Part shown: one piece after another, positions 11,001 through 24,175 of the stretch
Numbering within the stretch: the stretch's first letter is position 1
How the letters are laid out: each line of letters starts with the position of its first letter
Assembly (NCBI GenBank): GCA_013396655.1
Contig: WBMV01000457.1
Span: forward strand, 936,038 to 1,000,037
DNA length: 64,000 nucleotides
Source: Campylorhamphus procurvoides
Lineage: Eukaryota > Chordata > Aves > Passeriformes > Dendrocolaptidae
Direction of reading: 5' to 3'
The notes under the pieces: generated by a model
The model's input: the letters and a program-made list of their open reading frames with translations, nothing else
The model's database searches: none
Told to the model about the DNA's origin: nothing
Position numbers and translations under genes: made by a program

Positions 11001-14000
11001 CTCATGCTTGCAATATAGTAGCATGACTGTGGTAATAAATCTTGAAATTCCTATACCTAGTAAGACAAAGATACTTGGAGGTGTCTTTAGTACTTTGAAT
11101 TGTTTGTTTGGTGAAAGCTTTTATTAAGGAAGTGCTCAGGTATTATATGTTGTTCTCTCTTATTCCAGCTAGTCCCACATAATTTTTTCTCCAGAAGATT
11201 CTACTGATTTTTCATGCAGTCTGAAGGAGTGGACCAAACTGCCTTGCTCTGACCCATGCTGTGTGCAGCCTGCCCAAGCCTTCCCAGCAAAGTTTGCAGA
11301 CAGAGGTTCTCTTCCAGCTGTTTTTTTCCTTTTCTTCAATAAATCATGTGACACAGCTGTATAATGCAGGAGGGGCTTATCTAAGTGCTCAGGGCAGCTG
11401 AGCACTGGGGGCATTCTGCCCTGCTTATAAAATGCTTAAACACATTACACTGCTTGGACCTTTTCAGAGTCTTCTTCCAGGATGCTTGCATCAAGAAAGG
11501 AAGCTGGGGGGAGTAGCTGGAACCATTTCTGCACATCTACACTACTGCTTGTTAGGGGAGCCTCAGTACTGGGAGGCCTCTGCAGACCATGCTTTTCTCT
11601 CTGCGTTGAAAAGGCTTCTTGGAGCTCTTTGGGTGGCTTGTATTTTTCCAAGGTAAGCTGTAAAGTCGAGGCACAGGCATTAGTAACAGGTTAAACATGT
11701 ACATGCATTTCTGTTCTGCAGTGCTTTCACAGAAAAAGGGATGTTGGGAGTAGAAAAGTTGGTGAAACAGCTCTGTGAGGGAATGGCAGGAGAAGGAAGG
11801 AAGGCTGACTTGCAAGATCAGGGGAAAACTGAGGCTGTGAACAGACGAATGAAGAGATGCATTGTTTGCATTGCCTGTGGCAAAGATACGGAAATACCTG
11901 ACATCAGATGAAAAAATAAGCCGCATGCCATGGTGCAGAGGATTCAGAGAGGTGAAGGTAATACTTGGTATTCATAATTTTGCTCAGTAGGACAGAATCA
12001 GATGAGCAACACAGAAACAGTAAGTTGCTGAAACAAATGTGTGTGTGTGTCTTCATTGAATTTGATGGGTCATCTCAAGGGCTAGGGAGAAATCAGGGGT
12101 ACATGGACTTATTGACCATAAAAATGCACCACAGCATGGTCTACTGATTGCATTTGTACAATCTGGTCATGGAAATGTAAGGAGGTCAAGGAATTAAAGC
12201 ATGAGAGGGTGCTTGACCCAACTTAACAGAGAATTTGAGAACATCAGGATGACTAATAAGAGCACCTAATAACTGGTAGCATCTTCCATAAATCCCTCAG
12301 CCTTCATCAGCAGTTACCATCTAGCTGCTAGTGCAGCCACTTAGCTCCTGGATTTTGGTATGGTGTTTTTGGGCATGGCTTATGCATTTACATAGGTATG
12401 AGATCCTTCACCATGCATGAGTAGGGCAGGTGCACATTCTGACCAGTAGCACAAAATTCGCTCTTCTAGTGAAAGTGAGTATGGAGCCTCCTTCTGAGAT
12501 AAGGGACATCTGGTAGACAGAACACAAAGCTGTTAAACTTGTTTCATGTTATATATCTGCTGTAGATAGTGCTGATAATGACTTGGTAATATTGCTTCTT
12601 ATTGTCACCAAGCCTGACTTCTTTAAGAGTAGAGGCCATTTCAGAGACTGGATTTAAATAGCAAAAGATGAAACGAGAAAACTTGTCATCTGTTGCTGTT
12701 CAGTGGTGATTATGTGAAACTTCTGGGATTGGATAGTGATTAAAAATGTAGCAAAGGCAACTGAGGCTTGTGCTGTAGGAATTCTTTTGCATGCTGCACA
12801 GCAGATATATCTGGTTTCTACTTCATTAGGAAAACATCAATGTGATTGAACAATGTTCTCTGTATAATGTAGATGCCTCACTGTCTGTAGATTGCCCCTT
12901 TGAATTTCTCTGGGATTCATTGCTTCTTCTGTTAAGGGGAAATTATCAACAACAAGAGGAAATCCTGTACTAGTACTCAATAGTCCTTATTTTAAAGGTA
13001 CTTCCCTTCTTGTGGGAGTTGTATGTAATCAGAACAACACTCCATAAAACAGATGAATTATTTTAGAAGGAGACAGGTCAGCCTTTTATTTAAAAGGTCT
13101 GACGTTATTGTACATAAGAAAATCAATTGTTAGAGTGGATGACATTCTTCTACTAGTTGCCTGTGCTTCCCAAAGGTGGGGCAAAGTTTAAGGCATTGGT
13201 AACAGGAAGCCTGGGCTCCTTAGAGACTTTTATGTTTTCTGGAGCACGCAATGACAGAATGACTCTTTTTCCCCCCCAGAATAGCACCAGGAATAAGAAT
13301 GATTAAACTTTACCCTGTTTAGAATTGGAATAGGTGGAGATGCAAATGGTATGCATAGCTGTGGACCAAAACCAAATATCCATTAGGTTGGTGTGGGCAG
13401 GAGTAGGGTGTGTTAGTCAGCTGTGTGCTGTAAATGCCATGCAAACAGAAAGAGGAGCTCTTTTGAAGACAAACACTTCCAATAGGTTTTCAAGATCTGC
13501 CCCTCCATACTTCAGTTCCAGCTGTACAGACCTTTCCCATATAAACCAGTATGGGCAGGTGCAGTTCCCACCTGAAGCCAGGGGCTGAACTACCATGTGG
13601 TCACAACTGTGACAACTGTGTCCTGAGATTTGGGGCACCAAATCAACCAAGCATACTGAGATTGTAGATGTAAAGCTAAATCAGCTTACATCTTAAAGGT
13701 TGTCATTCCTTCACCTGTTAAATCTCAGCCTATTTCAAAGGAGAGGGTTGAAATCCCCTGTACCCCTCTGACCCAACCAGCCATGAAGCTCTGACAGCCC
13801 TGAATGAGTCAGATACTCAATGAAAGAAGATAACATAGAATGCATTGTGGAGCTCTAAAAGTCTTTGGGTTGTTGTTGTTTCAGGAAAAGTTTGCCTAAT
13901 TTTTCTCTTGTCTCTGGGAGATAAGAAGGCTCCCTGCCTCTTCATGGTGCTGACAGAGGCTTGTGGGACTCTTTACGCAGCCCTCTCAGACCCAATCTCA

Positions 14001-17000
14001 TCCTGCCAGTGAACAAACTGAAGGCTCATTTTCCATCCCTGCAGCACAGCAACATCCCAGCCTGAAATCACAGCCTCAATGGCAGGGCTGGCTGAGAGCC
14101 ACAAGGGCCCAAGACTGGGAATTCCCATGGTATGCCCCCAGGGATGAAGCTGAAGCTGAAGGAGTGACGCATCAGGTTTCTGGGTAGAAAAATCCCTATT
14201 TTTTTTTTTTTTACTGCATTAATATGCTCATAATGTGCTAGCCAGACAGTCTGACGTTATGCATTTTTTAAACAAAGAGGGAGCAATAATGCAATTATTC
14301 TTTAGCTTTCATTTTAATTGTGTACTTTCTAATGGAAATAAACAAAAAAGCACTCAAAATCCCTTCTTATTGCCAGGTCTTCTCCTAGGAAGTGCAGCCT
14401 TCCCTTCTCATTATTTTCATTGTCTTTCATGAGATAGAAACATGGTCTGTACCAAGCAGTTGCTGAGAAAGCTGTGATTCAAACTTTATAAAATGCAACA
14501 CTTTTTATACCAGAGTCTATTGGGAAACAGCCTGTTCAACTCAGTTATCTGCATTGCATTAACTTTTATAACCTAAAACTCCCATCAGAAAGGAGATTTT
14601 TATGAGATTGTATTTGACACATCCCAAAAAGTGTTCCCTTAACGACTACGTCTGGTTGACTGAAAAAGGCTAGAGAAGACTTTGCCAGGGGCTAGTGCCA
14701 CCTCAGATTTAATTTTTGGCGACAGTGTCTGCTCCTCACTCATTTGTACTGTTGCAACACTGCTCTTAATCCTGTGGGACAGGAAAGATGATGAAGATAA
14801 ATTTGTACACCAGATTTCTACCCAGCACCTAGCCTGACTTTGTTCCAAGATCACAGAAGCTGCAGAATGAACTATATTCCAGGCAAGCGGGTAGGGCACT
14901 GGGGAAAAGTTGCAACCCCTTTTATGTTGACGCCTGACCCTGAATAGGAGGTTTATATATGAGCTCCCTATCCCCAGGGTTTTTCATTCTCAGCACTACT
15001 ACATTTGCTCCCCCAAAGTTAAGTGATATTTGCAGTGTACTGTGGTGATGTAGCACTATGCTCTGGGTAAAGAGCTGGGACTCAGAAAGCTGAAAATCAA
15101 ATAGTTGAGCCACTTGGATGAGATGTTTCAAACTGGGCTGTTTTTTTTTTATTTCAGGACTTCTGCAGCAGTTCTGGGTTCAAAGCGCAGATGCTCTTGA
15201 TTTTCTGGAAGCCACAGATACTTCTTTACATCAGCCTGAGCTACTTCCAATGTCAGTTTCAGGCAATGAGAAGCACAGAGAACATTTAGGAAGCCTTTTT
15301 CTAGTCTCCTGCAGCACTTTAGCAAATGGAAGCAAAAAAAGAAGAAAAATCCAGCTCCCACATTACCTTTAATTCTAAGACTATATTTTCCACTCTAAAG
15401 TCTTCTAACATACTCAGCTGCTTCAGCAACATCTAGACCCCTTCACTACTCCCTGATGAAAGGAAATCCAGCCAGTGGTTGGAATGAAACAGGTTTTGTA
15501 GGAAAAATTAATACTTCTCTTACATGTGTTTTTGTGAGTTTGACTTCAAAAGTCAATATTGTATTTTTAACACAGTCTTTTGTATATAATGTACGAAGTC
15601 TTAAGTTATTTGAAGGCATGACTTCACTTATGATGTCTGAAATCATCAAGTGTATGGTTCATCAGTAGGGCTAAAGGTCTTGGATTTGCTACTCAGACTC
15701 CTTCAAGGTGCAGGGATAATTGGTAGCACATGTAGGTTATATTCATGTGGACCAGGTCTAGAGAAGAGAGGTTTTAAAGAAGGGGAAATATCCATCTGAG
15801 AAGCTCAAATGTGTGACTGTGGGGAATGCACAGCTGAAGGCTCTGCTGAGATGGCACAGGCTGCTATTGATGCTGTTGTGGTACTGGATCATGGTAGAGA
15901 CATGGAGAGGTTTAAGCTGGGATCCCAGTAGAAAATATGCAGTGACAAAAAATGTCTAGGAGGTGAAAATTGACAGGTGGAGTGCAGCTTTGGGAGAAGT
16001 TAAAGGCATGAAAGTAAACTGGTTGTGACAGTGGAAAGAGTTAGAGTGAGGAAAGGTCCATGTGTGAAAGGAGAGGACACTCAATCCCCTTCATTTGCCA
16101 GAAATGTCGTGGTGGTTACCAGCCCTGTGTGATGTATCAGTTACTTGGACACAAGAGGTAGGATCGCCATCATCTGGGCTGAACCTTTTTAGTGACTGAT
16201 GTTGCCTCTGTTCATGAAATGGATGTAATTACCTGGATGAGAAGCTGGTAATAAAACATCACTCCTTTTGCACCAGGTGTCCCAGATCCTGAATTTCTGC
16301 AGGCACATTTGTGCTCCTACAGTTTTTCCTGAGCACAAGCAGCACCATAGATTATTCTTCCCCTGATTAATTGTTTGCTTCCCTTCTGTTGCCTCTCTAG
16401 TTCCACTGCCTGATAACAGGAACAATCACAAGGGTGTAGCAGTAATAAACAACTAGATGCTTCAGCAAAACATTTGTGCCTATGCATGGCTCCATTGCTT
16501 CAAATGGACAACTGTACCTTGGGGTGATGACAGGGACATATTCAAGAAATGAATGAGGAACCCTTATAACCTTGGGCAAGTGGTCTTCACAGGATGCTGT
16601 CAGGAAAAAAAAAGGCATTTTTGACAGGAGACTTGTTTTGCAAGCCTTTGTAAGGAGAGAAAGACTAAATCACCTTTGAGGGGGTAGGAAAACTTTTCTG
16701 GAGGACATACTAAAATATGTCGATTGTGTCTTTTCTTAGGGAGTGTGCAGAAAACACAGATTAGTGTCTCTAGAACAATTCTGGTTTATGCTTAGGCTTT
16801 CACACGAGAGAGGAGGAAGCCTGTGAGGCAGTAGAGTGATTGCTGTATTCATTGGCGTGGCCCATGGGAGTGAAGAAGCGCCGTCTAGGACGGGGGTGTT
16901 GGCTGAACAATAGCCATGGATCTGTTTGGGAAACACTTTCATACAATTTTACGAGAGAGAGAAAATAGATGCCTATAGAAATAACTTTTACAACTCTCTT

Positions 17001-20000
17001 GATTTCAAAGAGAATGAGAGTGCAATGAGGGTGCTTTTGTTCCAGCAAAGAACTTTATAGTATGTATTGTGTCCTGACGTCTCTGTGGCTTTCTGCAGGT
17101 TGGGGCACAGTGGTCTGACTCCGCTGGGTTTTCTTCTTCTTCTCCCTCTGAGGTCAGCAACTGTGCCGAGGCTCAGTACTAACCTTTATGGCACAAGGGG
17201 AAGATTTCCTTAAAAAATCAAACCAAACCAAAAAACCTGTGCAGAGACAGGCATCATGGGTAATAATTAAAAGTTTCACCCTGCTGTCTTCAGGGGGATG
17301 AAATCACTGTTGCAGTCTGAGATTGCTGTTTCTTCCTGGGACCTGTGGGATCAAGTGTGACATAATCAAAACAGCAAAATAATGAATTCAGTGCCACTGA
17401 ACAATGAGAGATCCCTTACAGTAAATAATCTAGCATCAGAAAATATCTTTCTGCCCTGGAGCTACACTGGCATCTCTATGGAGCAACAGCATTACACTAC
17501 TGCAAATGCCTGTTCCAGATGAGAGGTTATGTTTATGCTCTGGTGAAACAATCACTATTAATATGTTTGAATTGTGTTATTAAAAAATGAGAAAATACTG
17601 AAATACATTTGGCACACTGACCTGTCAGAGTCTCACAGGCTCACAGACAAATACACCTCCAAAGTAACAGCAGTTGCAGGCACCATGCAAATCCTCCTTC
17701 CTGGGCCTTGAACTTCCTCCTATAATCTCAGAGAGAACCTGGCCTGCGCATCACGTGTGAGGGATGACACAGTGTGACCTCAACAAGATGCACACCCCTA
17801 TGGTGTTCAGATAAGCAGGGAAGAATCAGTATTCACAATTATTTTCCTAACAGATCCTTTTTTTTTTCTGGACAAATTGTTGAAGAAGTGAGATATTCAA
17901 ACCGTGTACACCACTGGCAGAACTAGGTCACTGTGACTTTCAAGAGGCAGTGATACCTTGACGAGAGAGGAAACCTGATGGCAAAACACAGCAGTGCTGG
18001 CCAGAGGGTTTGCATCAGTGATGCCTCTCATGTCATTAAAGTGCCAGAAAATAAGTCCAGGCTTCTGGGAGGGAATGTTTGCCATCTGCTTCCCTCTGTT
18101 GACTGAGTTACTGAAGTACACTATGCTTGGGTACACTGAAGGGAAACCTCACAGGCAGTGAAGTGGGGTTGAAAGGCAGACAATAGGCCCAATTCCTGGT
18201 GTTTGTGAGCTGCTGGAGCTGCAATCACAATATTACAATGGCTGAGGATCAGCCCACTTTACTTTTAGTTTAAGCAGTCCCCTTTATATAAGACCATGCT
18301 CTCAAAATGAAAAGACATGTCTTATGTTTACACACTTTCACAGGTGTATCATCTTTTTCACATCTAACTAATAACACCCCAACCTAAACTTTTCTTTGCA
18401 TCAAACATCAGTCATTTCTGGCACTTGGCCTAAAATCAGGAAGGAAAATGAAGCAGAACTTCAGTTTTCTTGTTCCAGTGCTGTTTTAAAAACAACAGCT
18501 TCATATTAGTCACCACAGCTACCAAATGTGGGCAGCGGTTCAGGAGAGCTTTCCAAAACTATTGCTTTCTGTCACTGAAATGCTGGTAAACTCACACTGG
18601 CTGGAAGGCTTGGTTTCCAGTTCTTCATTGGGTGCTATGCAAATGTAATGTGCATTATAGAGAGATACCTTTATTAAGCCCCAACAGCTCATTTGCACTG
18701 GAGTCAGACTGCACAATATCTATCATCCTGTCCTGCTCTGCTCTGACCACAGAGTATGCATTTCCCTCCTCTGGGCAGGGAGAAGTGGCAGCAGTGACTC
18801 ATGTTTGACACTTATGTCATATGATATGAAAGCCATTTCCACTGGAGACTTGCAAGACCCTGGCTTGCAGTTTCGTTTGTTTTCCCACTGCTTCTCTGGC
18901 ATCCTCCTACGTGACATTGTGTTTGAAAATGCTAAAAAGGGATGCTCAGTTGGCATAAAATCCACATAATTTATTTTTTTACTGACGGAAGAGTGTTACT
19001 CAAAGGGGCTTCAGTTCTCCACAAAGCAACCCTTAAATTTGAAAAGATTTATATTTGCACTGGTTGCCCGAGATGCACAGAAAACAGTAAGTCTGTGCCA
19101 AGAAACAGACTTCACCCATAACAAAGGCACCTTCATGGCCTTGACACAATCCTTCCTCTGGGCACACAAGTAACGTTGAGGTATCCCTGGAGTTGGCTGC
19201 CAGAGACCTTAAGTTCTGCTTTATCTTTTGAGAAATGAGCTAACATGCCCAATCACCTGCTAGATACTTATTCTCAGCTCACCCTGCTGAGATGCTGCCT
19301 GGGATAGAGCTTAGAAACACTGTGGACATCTTTAAGAGAGTAAATCTCAAAGCTTTTTGGCAACAAGAAGTGACCATCTGCCCATCTGCAGAATGTATTG
19401 GCTGGCCACCACCTGGTAGTTGTCACAAATAGCCTTGGGATCTCCTGAATGTGCCAAGGAATGCTGCAGCTCTTTCTTGGTGGCCTGTGATCAGAGGCGT
19501 GAGCTGATGCTTTGCTTGGCTCTGCTCAGGAGATAGATGTTTTAGAACTCTGGCTTTAGCTGTCATCACCAGGCATCATTTGTTATTGTCCTTACTTTGG
19601 GCCTGCTCTGGTACATAACAAATATAAGTGGATTTGCTCAAAGATCAGTCATCTTTTAACACTGCAATGAACCAGATTCTCCCCTCATCTGGCTCCTACG
19701 TGATGCTTTGCTCCGTCGGAGTATCCTGCCAGAATCCTATTTAATCCTAAAGGATATGGGATCACTACTGAGCTCTTCTGCTCCTAGCAGTGTATTCTAG
19801 CTCCTTTAAATGTTCTGGGTGATGGACCACTGGGAGTATGTCAAAAAACTTATATCACTAAATCAAGTGAGCATAATGTTCTTATATACGCAACTTTCTC
19901 CAAGAGGGCTGATAAAGAAACTCCTCTCTGGGGTGGATTAAAATAGATAGAAGTAATCTTTGTCATTATCTTCACAGATGCTTAACTACAACTTATACAA

Positions 20001-21188
20001 CTTGTCCTCAACTTTAGGTTTAGTACTAAAAATGAGGAGAGAATTGCATAAGATGTGCAGGGCTGTGGCCTGTCTTCTGACTTTGGGGATAGGCTGGTTT
20101 GTGGCTGGGAGTTATGGTAAAGCAGGCATTGTTTTTTGCTGTCAATATGAGATTAGTGTTGCCTGTGTCTATCAGACAAGGACCTCTGTTAGTAGATGTC
20201 ACTGCTAAGGTACTTTATTGAGAGGTAGTCTGCTATTGTTTGTAGGGCTGGTACCAAATCTACTATTATGATGGTTTCATTAATAGGACAACAGGAATTG
20301 ATAAACTCATGAGAGCTTTTCCTGGCAAGCAGGAAGGTAGGAAGAAGGCAGCTCAGCGAGAAAGTTCATCCATGTCAGAGAATGGAGAGATGCAGCTCCT
20401 GAGCTGAATCACATATGAAGTCACAGGTACTTAACCAGTGGACTTTTTCTTTCTTTGTGAACAGCCAAGGACAGAATTTCATTTGCTGATACTGCCTTTT
20501 TTTTTTTTTCCTGTTTGCAGTCAGATACAGGTACTGTTTGGATATACATGAAGAATGATTGCCATAGTTCCAGATCAACAGCAATGTACTTCCCATTTTA
20601 GGGAAAATTATGCCATGGTACCTGGATAAAAAGAGGATATTTTCTGAAGGGTCATGGTATGTGCCTTTCTTATTTACTCAAGTGACTCTAAATGTTTCGT
20701 TTTTGCAGTGACTCACCTTTTGAGCTATGAGATTTTGAATTACCTGGTGCCTGATTCAACATTCACTGACACTATGGGAACAAATTTCTATTGGTATTAG
20801 TGAATATTCATGTCAGACCCTTTATTAAGCCATGTAAATGAAAAACCACACCTCTTAAAGAGTTATTTTGTCTTCTTCTATGAAGTTTACAGTTAATTTT
20901 AAACTTTGTGGTTTTTAAAGTGTGATCAAAATGCAAAGGCTTAAATCTATATCTGAAAAAATTTTACTTTGAGGATGTATTTATTGTGGCTGTTATATCA
21001 CCACCCATTTTTCTTTAGAACAGTACAAACTGAGATAATGTTTCAACACCAAAAATTTTCTCAGGGATGAAACCATGAATTAAAACCAATTAAATACTAA
21101 TGTAATACAAAAAATTTGCAGCACTTATTAGTGATGTCCAGTTAAAGAATTCCATATACATTCAGAATGCCATAATCATTTCAGCATA
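8091..21188. other. Intergenic, HEY1 downstream side
   Basis: Thirteen kilobases of AT-rich unique sequence. I saw no exons, RNA genes or convincing transposable elements. Only short poly-T runs (about 10549-10569, 14199-14211, 17868-17877) and a short GT run (about 12039-12050) stand out. The longest open frames (such as minus 11552-11926, 124 codons) look like chance. Confidence 0.55.
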
Positions 21189-21440
21189 GCATAGCATCAA
21201 ATAGAATAGACAATATCAGTTGAAAGGAATCTGCAGTGATCATCTCATCCTGATCACTCAAGGCTGACCAAAAGTTAAAATATGTGCTTAGGACACTATC
21301 CAAATGCAGACTTGGAGCATTTACCATGTCTCTAGGAAGTCTGTTTCAGTGTTTGGCCACGCTGTTGGTAAAGAAATGCTTCCCAATGCCCAGTCTAAGC
21401 CTTCTCTGTAATCCATTATCTTTTAAGAATTCATGAAAGT
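21189..21440 (-). mobile_element. Degraded CR1 LINE fragment, minus orientation
   Basis: The plus strand reads as the complement of CR1: a 'GTTGAAAGGAATCTGCAGTGATCATCTCATCC'-type segment followed by 'GCAGACTTGGAGCATTTACC' and 'GGTAAAGAAATGCTTCCCAA'. It is old and diverged, and its ends are approximate. Confidence 0.65.
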
Positions 21441-22338
21441 GGTCCTGTTTTAAGTAAATTCAGTAAAGCCGCTTGTGATTAATGAGAAAGAAAGGGAAAG
21501 AAACATATTCTTAAGTAATTTTGCCGATGCACATCTGGTTTTGAGAAGGAAAGTTAATTCTTCACAAAGTAGAACACTTCTTTAGTTTGACAAGCACTGG
21601 ATTGTGGGCGATTCCTTGCGTGTGACTTAAACAGGTTTCTACAGGGCACACACTGCACTGTTTCAAGAAGCGCACATGAATTTATGAGGTCCAAACACCC
21701 AAAACTATGTGTTACCTTGTTATATATGTTACTTTATCTCCTCTTCCAAATCCTAAAGAGTGACATGCATTTGCCATGAAACACTTTTACTAGTACTTGT
21801 GTTATTTTATGTCATGATAGATGAAATATATAACCTGAGGTAAGCCAAAACATATTTTAGAAACTGTCTGCCTTCTCCTTTATATATTTTTCTCTACCAT
21901 GGCTTCTGAGACCTTTTTTTTGGCAGAAAATATTAAATAGTTTGTTGTAAGGGGGGTTTATCCTCCATAAAATGTTCGATAGCACTTGATAACTTCATGG
22001 ATTCCCACTCTCTTATGACTATTGTAACAAATGAAGCCCAATGCCATACACAGCCCGATTCAGAGGATGAATAGGTTGTAAGGGCACCCAGGACCCTTGT
22101 TGTCTGGGGAACTTGGGTCATGAGAGAGGCCCACTTGACTAAGGTAGGTAGCATGTGAGTCATCTGAAGTGTGAGTGAGAAGACAAAATTTGAGAAACTT
22201 TGTTTTCTACCTTGAGTTGCCTTGAATTTAATAACATTTATTGGAACACCATCTGTGCTTCCAGCAACTTCCCAAGGGCAGCTGAAAATCTCTTACTGGT
22301 ATTTGCAGGAAGTCTTTGCAGCTGACTGCAGGCCATTT
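21441..22338. other. Intergenic, with a short membrane-like frame on the minus strand
   Basis: Mostly AT-rich sequence without a clear element. On the minus strand between about 22160 and 21945 one frame with an internal TGA reads a stretch containing YNLFIL-stop-IGLCMALGFICYNSHKR, which resembles a membrane segment followed by a basic tail. No family could be assigned. Confidence 0.4.
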
Positions 22339-22964
22339 TCACAGAATCACAGAGTATGGTGACTTAAAAGGGACCCACAAGGATCATTGAGTCCAACTCT
22401 TGGTCCTGCATAGGACCATCCCCAAGTGTCACACCATGTGCCCAAGAGTATTGCCCAAACGATTCTTGAACTCTGTCAGCCTTGGTACTGTGACCACTTC
22501 CATGGGGAGCCTATTACAGTGCACAACCACCCACTTTTTCCTGATATCCAACCTAAACCTTCCCTGAGACAACTTCAGGCCATTATCTTGGGTCTTGTCA
22601 CTGGTCACCAGAGAGAAGAGATCAGTGCCTGCCCCTCCTCTTCCCCTCACAAGGAAGTTGTAACTTTAGTGAGGTCTCCCCTCAGTCTCCTCCAGGCTGA
22701 ACAGACCAAGTACTCTCAGCCGCTCCTCATGCGGCTTCCCCTTAAGGCCCCTCACCATCTTCGCTGCCCTCTTTACCCACTCTCTAATAGCTTAATATCT
22801 TTCTTATATTGTTGTGCCCAAAACTGCAACAATATCCAAGGTGAGGCCACCCCAGTGCAGAGCAGAGCAGGACAGTCCTCTCCCTCGACCAGCTGGTGAT
22901 GCTTTGCCTGATGCCCTCCTGGACATGATTGGCCTTTCTGGCTGCCAGGACACTGCTGACTCAT
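22339..22964 (-). mobile_element. CR1 LINE fragment, minus orientation
   Basis: About 0.6 kb in reverse orientation. It opens with the CR1 3' terminal signature on the complement (TCACAGAATCACAGAG) and continues through segments typical of the CR1 3' part, such as those around 'CCTAAACCTTCCCTGAGACAACTTCAGGCC' and 'GAGGTCTCCCCTCAG'. The 157-codon plus-strand frame at 22426-22899 is antisense to this element and is not a gene. Confidence 0.88.
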
Positions 22965-23568
22965 ATTTTCATTTTCATATTTTCACCGGAACCACATACC
23001 TATCTGGCTGACTTTTGATAATTATGTGAAAATAATTTTACGATTCCATATGGAGCTGTTGATGCTTTGTAGATTGTATTACTGTAGTGGCATATCATAC
23101 CCAACACTCGTGAAGAGTTGTAGATAATAATTTCTCCACCAGGAGGCTGATTGCTGCCGTTGCTATTGAAAGTGCCATCTTTGTCATGTTGTAGTGGATT
23201 GATGTTCCTCATACTTAAATTTAATAAAATATCTGCAGTTACTGACATGGTTACCTCTGTTGATGTGTAGCAGCTACCTCGTGCAATGTCATGAATACCA
23301 TGAATATTCATATTATCACCCACATACCTACTTGATGTTGCCTTCTTAAAGCCTCTTGCTTTATTTATGTCCATATTTAGGTTTTTTCTCAGATGGTAAC
23401 ATTTATGAGTCTTACTTAATTCTGAGAAAACTGTGGTGTTGCTCTGACTCTTCTCTAGGCATTTTAATACCTCAAATTTATAATCTTTCTTTAAGACCAG
23501 CTGCTGAATAAAACTGCAACTGCTCTAGCTAGTTGTAGCTGCATTTTCAGCCAGTTCAGGCCAAATGT

Positions 23569-24058
23569 TGTCGGAGAACACTATCTCAAAGGCTGCCAAA
23601 ACAACCAGGATGAACAGTTTCTAGCAAGTGAACAATACCACAAACGGACAACTACCTCAAAACTCACAAGTTCATGTTTTAAAAGATGTTTTGTAGTATA
23701 GTTAGTGATTTATTGTATTAGATAGATAGCTATTCCCCCTGTATTTGTACGCTGTATTCTGATTGGTGGTGGTTACCCGGTTACTGGTTTCCCATTGGCT
23801 GTGTATTCCCTATTTTCTCATTGGCTGGCTGGTGATGCAATCCCAGCATCATCATGTGAGGCTGGCCACGCCCCGACTGTATTCCCCTCCTTCCCTATAA
23901 GCCCTTCCCCTCCTTGCTGCGTTCCGCCCCCAAACTCCTCCCACTTTCCAAGCTTCTCCCTGAACCTATATAAGTCCCATGCTCCCTGAATAAATTAGTT
24001 CTAGCCTTCACCCTACCATCGGCTGGGTTGTCTCCTTTCCTCCCTCCGGAACACGGCA
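23569..24058 (+). mobile_element. Solo LTR of an endogenous retrovirus (490 bp, 6-bp target duplication)
   Basis: The element starts TGTCGGAGAACA and ends GGAACACGGCA, with AAATGT on both sides (23563-23568 and 24059-24064). It has CCAAT-type boxes (ATTGGCT, ATTGGTGG), a TATATAA box at 23967-23973 and AATAAA at 23989-23994, all in plus orientation. No gag, pol or env lies beside it, so it is a solo LTR left by recombination between two LTRs. A 6-bp duplication is typical of alpha/betaretrovirus-like (ERVK-group) elements. Intact ends and identical duplications suggest a fairly recent insertion. Confidence 0.88.
23967..23973 (+). promoter_or_regulatory. LTR TATA box
   Basis: TATATAA within the solo LTR, 22 bases before the AATAAA signal, implying an unusually short R region or use of another cap site. 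Confidence 0.6.
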
Positions 24059-24175
24059 AAATGTAATAGGAATATTTTCATATTTCATTTCTGTTTGTTT
24101 TCTTTTAAGATCACTGTGAACGTAGTGGTCATTTGAAGAATGATACTGTCTTCGTAGTGATTCAGAGGTATGAAG

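Larger units (their letters stand above)
23003..24175 (-). pseudogene. Unrecognised coding remnant, frameshifted and split by a solo LTR
   Basis: I do not recognise the protein. On the minus strand a frame stays open for 174 codons from 23524 to 23003 (stop TAG at 23000-23002), although its first ATG is only at 23374. It has a purine-first codon bias and ordinary mixed composition, with segments such as GGEIIIYNSSRVLGMI. Removing the LTR (23569-24058) and one copy of its target duplication joins 24175-24065 to 23568-23494 as a 62-codon frame reading straight through the insertion point (for example YENIPITFGLNWLK); it ends at TAA 23491-23493. The two frames overlap near 23494-23524 in different phases, as after a frameshift. 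A retrocopy, a dead exon or an old mobile-element gene are all possible. The right-hand end is uncertain. Confidence 0.45.

Noticed and set aside
22426..22899. 157-codon plus-strand open frame
   Set aside because: It is antisense to a CR1 LINE fragment (22339-22964).
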